A program made the translations under genes and the position numbers. From Litoditis marina (lineage: Eukaryota > Nematoda > Chromadorea > Rhabditida > Rhabditidae), in contig OZ038438.1 of the NCBI GenBank assembly GCA_964036275.1, positions 930,001-994,000 of the forward strand: a stretch of 64,000 nucleotides of DNA. Direction: 5' to 3'. Position 1 is the first letter of the stretch. Each line of letters opens with the position of its first letter. This document shows positions 54,199 through 64,000 of this stretch, piece after piece. The notes beneath the pieces were generated by a model. That model saw only the letters and a list, made by a program, of their open reading frames with translations. It was not told where the DNA came from and made no database searches.

Positions 54199-57100
54199 GC
54201 TGGCAGTTCTGGTGAAATCCGTGTCGATGGCAGATAATTTGGTGACTGGCGAGGGATGGTCGATTGATAAATTACAGGGCCGTCGAACTGTGTCCGCAGC
54301 AGCACCTTCCTCACGATTTATGCAGCGCGAAACGGCGAATTTGCATTTTCATTACAGTTTCCGTCAATCACACACCTCATTAGGACCGTGTTGTCTCGTT
54401 TCGCCAATTTCACGTTCAGCCATAGGGGGTTTGCGGCGGGAGGGATACCTACAATACAGGAATCTATCCGGGGTACTCAACCGATCAGTAACATGGATTG
54501 GAATTATGAACTCATCGTATCACATTGTCAACACAGGTAATGATAAAGATGGCGAAAGAACAAAGGTGATTTGTACACAGCAGCAATTGAGCTACAGTAT
54601 GCCTCTTCATTTGAGGAGGACTACACCTAAGCATTTATCCCCCGTACTAGCTGCGCTGACCGTCAGTAGATATGATTGGCGGGTGAAATTTCAACTGACT
54701 TGATCTACTTTTTCGAGATCCGTACCATTCCAGCTGTGCGTCCTTCGCACGCAGCTGCCGGCGCCTTTTTTGTGCGCGCACCGGTCGCGGGTGTTGCGAT
54801 ACAGTGGCAGAAAAACGCTCGTTTCCCTAGTAGCACAGTGTTGTGAACTACTTCGAAGTAGGAGAGTACAACATCTTTTAATGTTTGTAATGTTAGACGA
54901 CTGACTTAAATGGCTACAATAAGTAGGTTTTTGAGTGTTGAGGACCTAAAACCGTATCAAACTATCAATTGTCGTTATGTCATCTTGTCATAATGACTGG
55001 TTAGACTTGTTTCAAGAAAAGGAACGTATCCGAACCTCTTTGCACATGTAGTGACCACAATACCCCGGATTTACTTCAACCATGGCGCAAAAGATCAAAA
55101 ATCAGTTAGCTCTAGGAAAGCATGTTATGATATTGTGAATTGTAGTTTGATCTAAAACGGTGCTCATCAAAGTACAAATGAGGTATGGTCATTCCCAATA
55201 TCTTACTACAGTTTCGATTTGCAGAAGTGTTAAAGCATGTGTTCCATTGAATGGCGTGCACTGGCGCTTAGGCGAATCAACACTTGTTTGCGCTTTCCAC
55301 ACGGTACACCTAACACGGTATTAGTTGGTATCAGAGACAGAACAAACCAAAACAACGAGAGTTTGAGTAGATCAAAAAACATGTCTTAACTCGATTGATT
55401 AGACAACCATACACTTATATCTGAAAACACAGAAATTCAGATCAAACGCACGTTCTATACTTGTGAATGAGAAACCTAGATGTATACAGTCGCAAACAAG
55501 GAAATTGTCAGTAACAGAGAACTTTGTCCAGGAATATTCCAATCAAACTTGTTGACAAATACTGCTCGTAGTACAAAACAGGTGCTGAGACGGTACTAGA
55601 TTTGAGGGAACTTCATATTTTGATAAGCGAACGAGCCGAAAAGGGTGGGAAGAAAATATTTGGAGAAGATCGGTCTCTCGCGAGAGAGAGCCTGAGGGTT
55701 AATTGACACATGGCCGCGCAGGAGTAAGCACACAAGGCGCGTTCCAAGTCACGCACGCGCCGACACATAGCCGCGACATAGCCGAGACGAGTGCAGAATG
55801 GAACAGGCAGTCCGGGTAAAGTGGTTGTCGTTCCTGCGTCGACTTCTACAGGTGCCCGTTGAACTCTATACCTATTGTTTCTCAATAACATCAGCGTCGC
55901 GCCACAGAAAGTTGGTAAACGGTACAACATTATTAACATTGTTCGAACTGGTTCACGTTGAAGAGGGCTATTTTCAATACAACGTTTGTTCCAACTTAAC
56001 ATGCGCGTTGAAAAAATATCAAAATTTGAGTCTTATTTTGACTTGTAAATCATTTTGGAAAACCATCAGAAATTTTCCCAAGTCGTAGTTGTCGAATCGT
56101 CTTTTTTCAATATTTGTTCGGTACGGACCATAAAACCAAGTGACTGGTAGTAACCATTGAAACACATCTAGCTGAACTGCAGTATATACCGAGATAATAC
56201 GAATACACTAATCGATCACGCGTTTCTCCAGCAACTTTAGACTTGCTCGTTGGCTGAATATCAGATCCCAGATCATAACGCTTGCATGGTGCCGAAAGGT
56301 TGTAATCTGCACCTTATGTTCAGAATAGGTACGCGGTACGGTATAATGACCTATATTCCACAGGTTTTTCACATAGAAGAAACGGGGCTCGCCTGCTAAA
56401 TTACTCGGAAAGAGGTCGCTATTAGGATTGACATGTACGCACATAAGTGAACATTTTGAGAGAAAAAATAGTCACAGGGACGCTACAATTGGAATAAACA
56501 TTTGTTTGGTGTATGTTCTAGTTTCCGTTCTTTTCGGGTTTAGTGTGAACATTGTATACAACGTATATCAACTTTAAAAGTACGACAATTATCCTTGGAC
56601 TACCAATCTTAAAGACTTAAAGACATCATAAACTTGAATGGAAGCTTTTTGGTAACAACTGTCTGTCTCTATATTTCTGATGAATAGCGTAACAGATATT
56701 CAAATCGTGTAAAATACTGATATGTCCTCATTAAAGCTCATATTCTTATTTGAGCGCACGTTTACTGTTTTTTTTCTGTGGATGTAACAGTAATTGGAGT
56801 ACTGCAATTTAGGCGTGTTGCGCCTGCGACTGCGCATTATAATTGACAACTAATGACAATTGCGCAACATTTCTGAGAATGAAATCACAACAATCTAGAT
56901 AGTATCGGTTTAACTTTTCAACAAGTGGGTGACAGCAAGTGGTTTGTGATCAATATTGATCCGGAATTAACTGAGTTCGAGAAAAATGAGTTCGAGCTTC
57001 GAAATACTCGGAAACTTTGATTTTTGAGAATTTAAAACTCTGAGTCTCAAGCTGAACTCAATTGGGGTATGGTTTCAGTCAATTTAGAGTTTTGACAACT

Positions 57101-59390
57101 CCAATCGAGGGTCTGTAGGCCACATCTACTCGATGCAAAAAGATCTGCACATCTTTCGAACGAGGTGGGAAAGTTCCAAAAATAGTTGTAAGCTGGACAG
57201 AGTGCAGGTGTGCGGGAGAAATGAAGTTATTAATAATAATGAAAACATGTGATGACCACTGTGCAGACTAAAACAATTTTTGGGCGGCTGGAAATAGTCC
57301 TGTCCACTCGATTGTGGATACAGCCGGAATATTCTCAAATAGATAGAGAAACGATACGAAATATCACTGGAACTATACGAAAAACATATACATTTAGACT
57401 GAATCCACAGCAGTATTCATTAAATAATCTGATGTTCATAACCCATCAAAGTAAAAATGCCGAAAACGGTTTCATACGTTCAATTTTGTGCAGAAAGTGA
57501 AGTCTTCGAAAATCTTGGTGTTGTTGAATAACTTAACTTAGTTTGTATACCGAGTGATATTCGAACCTAAAAATGTGATTCAGGACCAACAGAATCCTCT
57601 TTCTGCAATGCTCGATATGAATAGTTCATTTCTGTTTTCGCGTTTGTGGATATTTTACCAATGAACGTTAGTGTAATTTTGCGAATTCTCGTCATCTTCC
57701 AAAATAGATTCGAAACGAGCTCAGGTGTTTCATTTGTATGAGTTTCACAACTTCCTATCTCGAATCAGAGACGCGGGAGAAGCCAGTCTAGAGTTCATTG
57801 CCCTTTGCGAATTCCAAGTATTTCCCACTGTGAAAGGACAGAGCGAGTAGGCGCCAAGTCCGCAAAGTTTGACAGATTTGCGCTTTTCGCTGTGGGGCGC
57901 CGCTGAGGAGATGAGAAGGCAGACTGGCGCTAAGTTAATATGAGATTTGGCCGACAGGGAGCAGAAACTGACCACTTACATGCATGATTTGTTTGTTTGA
58001 TATTGAACTTATCTACGTTCTACAAGGAATCGTGGTATTCGTCCATCACACAATAATAGTAGAAGATATGTAATGCAAAGTTCTACTTTATCTTTCACCT
58101 CAATAGGATTATGTTGTGTAAACCTGATCCCACTACAAAAGTAGTGTTCGGGATAACTAACTATATTTTCATATTCGTCTGTTTGCTTCTTGAGTGTATA
58201 TCTAGTGATATTCGCATTTTCCCTGTGCTTCACCACACATTTTTCGCACATTTTACATTTATCCTGTGTACGTGTACCACAATTCCATTTTAGAGGATGC
58301 TTAACTGCCATTTTTCATCGCATAGTTGCTTTGCGGGTATCCGCAATGGCAAATGACCGTATCTCATGCCGCTACAGTAGTAGAAATTGCATATTCATGC
58401 TCTTTGTGCAACCGCCAAACAAATTAGGAAACCACGAACATTGCGACAGATGGGGGACCGCTGGTTGGAGAACGAAAAAAGGATAATGTGTGGCCACAGG
58501 ATCAGTTGCATACTACTTTATTCGGTATTTGTTTACGAATTTTCACAGTTGTCAACAGAAACCACAGAAAGCCTATCTGTAAACAAAACAGTATCAACGA
58601 ATTTGAAGAAAAAAGGTTCAATCGGACATTTACCTGTGTCTCTTTCTAAATTTTAATCTGCATATAATGTCGCAGTGTGATTAATACGATTGTTCACGTC
58701 TCTTTCATCTCAGTCTGTTTTTACCCGTTCCGCCTTGTGACAATTACTACCGTAATCGCTGTAATTCGGAATTGATTCGAAAATTGAGTAAATCTTTGTT
58801 GAGCAAGAGGTAGATTAATACTGGTTGCGAAAAAGAGCAATCAAGACCGCGTTCTGTCATCATTGGTCGAATTAGTTTTTGCAGCCGCGGACAATGCTCG
58901 ACAAATTGGGGTACGGTGGCTGTTTCCCACAAAGAAACCCGTGATTAGCAGACGAAATGCAACAGGGCAACATCCGTGGGCTGGATTACTGTAATTATCA
59001 GTGTCTGGTTGACACGAAAATTGCAACAGGAAGGGAAGGGGTGTCGGCGGTGTGAGGGTAGTTCATGTCCTCATATCGTACGGTCGTTAACGTAGTCCTT
59101 TGTGAACAGCCGTAGATATACGTGTGCGATACAGTGTTTACGAGTACATTGTGTCGCATTGGTATTGCGACGCAATTGACTTGAAAGATGCCGCGGGTTC
59201 GGGCCTCATCTATGACATAAAACGGGCGAGTCAAGGACGAAACAATCCGTCATCAAAGCATTGACGCTTATTAACCTCTCTGTTAGCGGTTATGACCGTT
59301 TATGACCCCTATTAGGGGAATACACCGCGAACCACCAACCGAAAATCAGGGGAAACAGAATACAGTAGTCGAAAGCGAGATAGGAAATAG

Positions 59391-59396
59391 TTTATT
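59391..59396 (-). terminator. Poly(A) signal of the right-end gene
   Basis: A minus-strand AATAAA lies about 50 bases after the TGA at 59444-59446, supporting that stop as the gene's end. Confidence 0.5.
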
Positions 59397-59443
59397 GTGA
59401 AACCCATTAATTACGATGCGTCGAAATATCGGAGAAAACACAA

Positions 59444-62400
59444 TCAACAAGCTAGTTGCGACCCATAGAACATCACTGAACTTCTTCTGGAATAAATATA
59501 ATTAGTATTGTGAGGGCTGCTCCGTTCAGGAACCCAGGAAACTAAAATAGTTCGATCGCTAGTTTGTTTGATTGAACACCTACTTCGGCAGGAACTTGGC
59601 AGAACTCCTTTTGGAGAGGAATGTTTTTCCGCTGTATTTGCAGCTTGATTGAACGCGGATGCCTTCGCTCGCGCACTGACCTGAAACCACCAAACTATGA
59701 ATAACCTACGTTGTAGAACTGTGTTTCTGAAATATTGAGTACTATCGAGAACCAGAAAAACGTAAAGTTGTAAAAAGTTCAAAGTGTGGGTTATAGAAAA
59801 GAGATCAAGAGAAAAGGAAGAGGAAGTAACAACTGATTGATTGTACTAGGACAGTCGGTTGTTAATGGAAGCGATATACTCAGGAGAGCATCACTTGAAT
59901 AATATTAGTCTTTCACTCCTTCCCCCCGACATGATAGTTTTCATTTTTTACATAAAAACAATAGATAGTCAGAATGAAATCTGCTTCTAGAGCACTATTT
60001 CTTCCTACTGCATTGTTTTCAGGGACTAGACGCCTGCGGCACCTAGCACCTTGTAAATGTTATTTTAAGTTTTTGGGAAATTTCATAAAACACTAAACCA
60101 AACACGCTTTCATTCCGTTTAATTCATCAGAAGTTGGAGAAGATGTTCACGTAGTTTTAAAGCCTGCGAACGTGTGCTGTTCTACGAAATTTTTCACTTA
60201 GTTCTGAAGCCTGCTAACGTATGATGTCTTACACAAAAATATTTTTATAAATGTACAGCTATTCAATGAATTTGATCTATGCTGTTAGGTACTTTCTGTA
60301 CTTCACAAGTTACATACGTAGGCGTCATTATAATTGCTAAAAACCGGTTACCTGTTTTTCTAACGCAAAATATGGTTTTTACCGTTAGTTTGAACGTTAA
60401 CCGGCTTTTAGTTTCAGGTTACTTCCAGGTTACCTACCAAGGTAATCTGAAAAATAGGTTACCAAAAAGGGTTAGGTTATCTGAAAACCCGGTTGGTTGT
60501 AGAATTGGCCCACAAATGATTATAAACGTGTAAACGATACTTTAAAGATGTGTCAATCATAAAGTCGATGTCTCACCCCTTCCCGATCCCATCGATTGTC
60601 CTTCTTTTCGACCAGGAGCTTCAGTTTGTCGGCCAACTCGATACCGAACTTGGACTCATTTCCCGTTGCCTGCTCACTTTCCTTTCCCTGAACACGAACA
60701 ACATAAGTATACATTGCAGACTGGGGTCGGTCAGATCAGGCTATGTTCCGGCTATTGTTCGAAGTTTGATGCTGGTGCATTCCTCCAACAAATATTTACT
60801 CCCCTAGAGCTCCCTTGCTTATTTACAACACTTCTCGAATGTCAATGAAAGTGGGAAATGTTGACAAACATACCTTATCTTTCTGAGAAGGTGGAGGTGC
60901 TGGAACTTGGTTCGCTGAAATGACAAATTGATGTGAACCGAAACAATGCAGTATAGACCTAGGAACAAGTCCGGGAACCATAACTATTAAAGTGCTGGTT
61001 TCCTTGATGCTTTAGTCACGAAAATTGCGACGAAATCCCCGTGTTTTATACCTATACTCAAGAAAAGTCTAACGATTTCGCGAGAAAAATTACAGCTTTT
61101 TTTATCGAAGGCAATGCGGTTCAAATCGTTGTTACAAATTTATTCGAGACTAAAACAACCGCAAAATGAAACGGGAAAATCTAAATTCCTCACATTGTCG
61201 AGAGCTCACATCGAGAGAGAGAGTCGAGAGTGTGCGGCTGCGTAACTTCTGAATTTTGGATGCCTGAAACAGAAAAAAATGTTTATGTTGTGAAACTATT
61301 CTCGCAAGTACAACAGCACTCTCCACGATGCATTGAAAGAGTGCACAAATGCTGACGTCTTCAAATGTTCCAAGAAACTTATATTTCTGGTGTTATTCCG
61401 ATCCTATCCGAGTCGACCAAAAAGAAGAATTCGTACCTGAACCTCGGGGGTTATCAGCTGATCTGAGCTGACCGAGGGCGTTTTGTTCTTTCGACCACTC
61501 GGGGTCGGTTCTCGCGCGGAAAACAGCTGACTGGCCGGAGATTTCGTCTCCACAGGCAACGGTTTTCGGTCGAGACGCTGCAAACAATCAGACTGCCAAT
61601 ATTCCTCTATCTCAGACTAGACGCCTGCGGCGCTTAGCAGTTGTAAATCGCGCGCAGCGCGAAGCGCTGTGCGAGATTTGTCTTTGGTTCGGCTAATGCG
61701 CGCTTTCATTTTTTTAGTTCACCCGCAAAAAGGCCCAAACGTGCAAATCAAAACTTTTTATGATTTGTTGATATTTCATGGCATATTTACAAGCTCTTTT
61801 CGAAATTTGAACAAAATTTATTAAGTTTAAGCCGAGTTATGACGTTATGCGCTTCATGCAGACCGCCAACTTCCGCCGTGTGTGTGTGTGTGTGTGAACG
61901 CACTTCTGGGAAATTTTTATGTGTAAACCGATTTGACTGAAAAGTGGGGACACGACAGATGTCCCACTCAAACCTTGGGGGCGCAAACTTTTTTTTCGAA
62001 AAAAATTATTTTTCATCAAGTTATGGGTCTTTGAAAATGTCTCTGCGTCTCTTCATTTCGTGCACTCTCTCGCCCTCTCTGTCGGGGTAAATGAAATTGC
62101 GTTATAACTCAGCTCAGTCCTAACCAATTCAAGTAAAATTTGAAGTATGATACCACGACATGAACTGACATCGATTTAGATGTTAGACTTCTACTGATGA
62201 CGTCATCGAGGATTCTGGAGCTCAGATGACATCATAGTCGAAACAAGGGAAGATTCCCAGTTCAAGGGTTTCTACTTAACCGATTTTGTTGCAAATTGTG
62301 TAAGGGATGTAATATCTACTCAAACCTTGGCGAACCAAAATGAATTTGCGAAAAAATTGTTTCAAACAAAGTTATAGACATTTTTCAGAAAACGTCTGCG

Positions 62401-63617
62401 TCTGTCCATTCAGCACGCTCTCTCACTCTCTCTGTCCGGTCGACAACTCAAACTGTACTGTAACTTAGAGAAACAATTACCGATTTGCTTGAAAATTGAA
62501 ATATGATGCCATCGTGACTTTTTTTTGAATATGAAGTATTCTACTTCTGACGTCCTTCAGGATTCTGGAGACCAGATGACGTCATTTGTGAAAAGTGCAA
62601 AGTTGACGTCACATATATTTTCAAATGATGGTAATCTCTTGATAGAAAGGGTCAATTAACAGTAAAAATCAATCTAAGAGTGGCGTATTCTGGGATTCAG
62701 AAGGCCAGATGACATCAACTTTTGAAATGCAGAATTAACGTGAAATATATTTTCGAATGCTGAAAATATCTTAAAAATGGTACATTAACGATGAAGCTCT
62801 ATCTGAATATGACTTATTCTAGAATTCAGAAGGCCAGATGACGTCAACTTTGAAAAAAAGGACGTGAAATATGTTTTCGAATGCTGAATTTCTTAAAAAT
62901 CGTCAATTCACGACGAAACGTCATTCAAACATGACGTATTCTGGGATTCTGAAGACCAGATGAAGTAAGTTTTTAGAACTGCAATGTTGAAGTCGTAAAA
63001 TATTTTTTCAAACCTGTAAACTAGAATCTACAAATCACAGATGTTAACTCAAGGTAGTCAATTGTAAAGTTTCTGGTGTTGTGCACAATGGTTTGCAGTT
63101 TTTTGTCGTTACTTCAACTCTAGGTGCTACGCTTGTCATATTATTCAACAGTTGTTCTCTCTTTTGCAGCTGTGATTTGTAGATTCTAGTTTACAGGTTT
63201 GAAAAAATATTTTACGACTTTTGTATGTTTGTAATGAACAGTTATACTTGAGTATATTAGTATTTTTCGGTTTTTGTAGCAGTAGCTGCTCCATTTGAGA
63301 GTAGCTGTCTAAGCGGCGCACAGCAGAAGACAAATCTCACAGTCGTTGGGCCCCCACTTTTTCATGAATTTTACTTTAAGTTTTCGAAAAATTTCATAAA
63401 ACACTAAAACAAACACGCTTCTTCCTTCCGTTCAATTCATCTCCACAGCAAACCACGTGAAGAAAATTTTTATCGTGTCGCGTGCGCAAGCGCGGGTTAT
63501 TTGGAAATTCTTCCTACTTCCTTAGTTGATGAAAGAGTGAAGATCATTTACCAGTTCCCTCTTGCTTTCCACAGCTGTCACGTCACAGTCGTCAGCGTCT
63601 TGCGTCATAGCTTCCAC
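59444..63617 (-). CDS. Unknown Ser/Pro/Lys-rich protein, 5' end missing
   Basis: Six exons join in phase: 63552-63617, 61437-61577, 61194-61263, 60874-60914, 60577-60687 and 59444-59680, about 221 residues. The segments read in order VEAMTQDADDCDVTAV, RLDRKPLPVETKSPASQLFS, ASKIQKLRSRTLSTLSLD, NQVPAPPPSQKDK, then KFGIELADKLKLLVEKKDNR with WDREG, and VSARAKASAFNQAANTAEKH. The LADKLKLL...W block faintly recalls repeat motifs in supervillin-type actin-associated proteins, but this is not firm. No catalytic motif, membrane helix or signal peptide is visible; the composition suggests a largely disordered protein. The last exon has a possible internal donor (AGTAG/GTGTTC at 59580), so a longer isoform may exist. 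Start exons lie beyond 63617, perhaps outside the window. The 61437 exon is open in another frame, but that frame would leave the 63552 exon out of phase. Confidence 0.55.
60024..60130. mobile_element. Short, internally deleted copy of a transposon-like unit
   Basis: The left part, ACTAGACGCCTGCGGC with TAGCA and TTGTAAAT after it, matches 61615-61650. The right part, AAATTTCATAAAACACTAAA followed by CAAACACGCTT, matches 63390-63422. The middle of the long unit is absent. Confidence 0.6.
60335..60500. promoter_or_regulatory. Cluster of AACCGGTT-like and GGTTAC motifs
   Basis: Within 165 bases of an intron occur AAAACCGGTTACC, GTTAACCGGCT and AAAACCCGGTTGG, plus four GGTTAC or GGTTAT hexamers. 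The first three resemble Grainyhead sites. Function is inferred from motif shape only. Confidence 0.25.
62180..62975. repeat. Degenerate tandem repeat with TGACGTCA-type sites
   Basis: A motif of the form ATTCTGGAG or ATTCAGAAGG, then CCAGATGACGTCA, recurs five times near 62215, 62565, 62695, 62825 and 62950. Each is followed by an A/T-rich stretch. Several copies hold the CRE palindrome TGACGTCA or a one-base variant. Confidence 0.75.
62991..63219. repeat. Perfect 50-bp inverted repeat
   Basis: The arms at 62991-63040 and 63170-63219 are exact reverse complements over all 50 bases (AGTCGTAAAATA at the outer end, CAAATCACAG at the inner end). The spacer is 129 bases. Such identity implies recent origin or gene conversion. 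Confidence 0.95.
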
Positions 63618-64000
63618 CTGCGAATGAAGATGTTATCTTGGATATCCTGTGACCACAATCATTCATCGGTAATGGAGACCGGAAAAAAAATGATCTGCTG
63701 GTATCTGCTCATTTATGAAGTACATTAGGAACAATTTTTTCTCACACAGTGTGTACATTTCACGCAGTTCAGCCGCCCGATACGCAATAGTCACTAGAAA
63801 AGGCCGGATTAGAAAATTGTGATTAAAACACACGTCAAAGAGCTAAACAATAAGTGAACATATGCATCGAAGATGAGACGTTTGTAATTTTCAACCTCTT
63901 ACCCAAAAATCATTGCGAGATTTGATTACCAATATAACAAGCACAGTTTTGTTTGATGCCATTGAGAACCACGTGTTCATACTGTCTTCCACACGCTCAT
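63618..64000. other. Right edge, possible upstream exon
   Basis: On the minus strand a TTTTCTAG acceptor near 63802 is followed by a segment that can be read as AYRAAELREMYTL. Its phase does not fit the exon at 63552-63617, so it was not added to that gene. Confidence 0.3.

Larger units (their letters stand above)
61615..63442. mobile_element. 1.8-kb transposon-like unit in an intron of the right-end gene
   Basis: The left end (ACTAGACGCCTGCGGCGCTT) and right end (ATAAAACACTAAAACAAACA) are the same ones joined in the short copy at 60024-60130. Internal inverted segments, CTGTGCGAGATTTGTCTT near 61667 and AAGACAAATCTCACAG near 63328, suggest subterminal inverted repeats. It carries the degenerate tandem repeats and the perfect inverted repeat listed separately. 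No transposase ORF was found. Confidence 0.5.

Noticed and set aside
54212..54703. 163-codon plus-strand ORF, among the longest in the window
   Set aside because: No recognisable domain, no plausible promoter or splice context, and composition that follows the GC-rich island it lies in. It may be chance.
55613..56002. 129-codon minus-strand ORF
   Set aside because: It has Arg/Cys-rich, repeat-free composition without a domain, in a GC-richer island. No splice or poly(A) evidence.
61393..61587. Alternative reading frame of the right-end gene's second exon
   Set aside because: It can join the next exon with one donor choice, but not the upstream exon at 63552-63617. The chosen frame fits all six exons using a better donor at 61193.

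Overview
This is a eukaryotic, intron-rich window of roughly 40% GC, most likely from a nematode. The support for that is indirect but consistent. Six of the seven genes whose 5' end can be read have a 3'-splice-like AG only 4 to 20 bases before the ATG, as expected for spliced-leader trans-splicing. Many introns end in a short TTTTCAG-type acceptor, and the SoxC HMG box resembles nematode SEM-2. Flatworms also trans-splice, so this is an inference.

Genes were rebuilt by joining exons with GT-AG sites and compatible phase; in almost every case the exon lengths add up to an intact reading frame. On the minus strand from left to right are: the 5' part of COG3 (1-1661, running off the left edge), TRAP-alpha/SSR1 (2406-5054), and RBBP6 with DWNN, zinc knuckle, RING and RS/Lys-rich regions (6179-14744). 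These three are head to tail and transcribed leftward. On the plus strand follow a short unknown gene (16980-18263), an ABRA/STARS-like protein with a C-terminal Costars domain (19848-20803), a syntaxin 7/12-like Qa-SNARE (21716-25063), and an unknown single-pass membrane protein (25960-28259). Minus-strand genes then resume with a divergent alpha-tubulin (29794-34247 plus an unfound first exon) and a ten-exon SoxC transcription factor (36922-42611). A 17-kb stretch upstream of SoxC has no supportable gene, only microsatellites, fold-back sequences and a few GC-rich islands. The right end holds a minus-strand Ser/Pro/Lys-rich gene of unknown function (59444-63617 and beyond).

Repeats are the other main content: two copies of a 123-bp hairpin MITE, two copies of a 180-bp MITE with GCGTAGC-type terminal repeats, two almost identical 108-bp copies inside and upstream of SoxC, a 38-bp tandem repeat carrying E-boxes, a perfect 50-bp inverted repeat, and a transposon-like unit with long and internally deleted copies near the right end. 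The most unusual item is a tandem array inside an RBBP6 intron: on the gene strand each unit begins GTAAGAT and ends ATTTCAG, so it looks like a chain of miniature introns. No virus, CRISPR array, operon of bacterial type or rRNA gene was seen.

The genes share no single pathway. COG3 (Golgi tethering), TRAP-alpha (ER translocon) and the syntaxin (endosomal fusion) are all secretory or endomembrane housekeeping proteins; RBBP6 acts in pre-mRNA 3' processing and ubiquitination, and SoxC is a developmental regulator.
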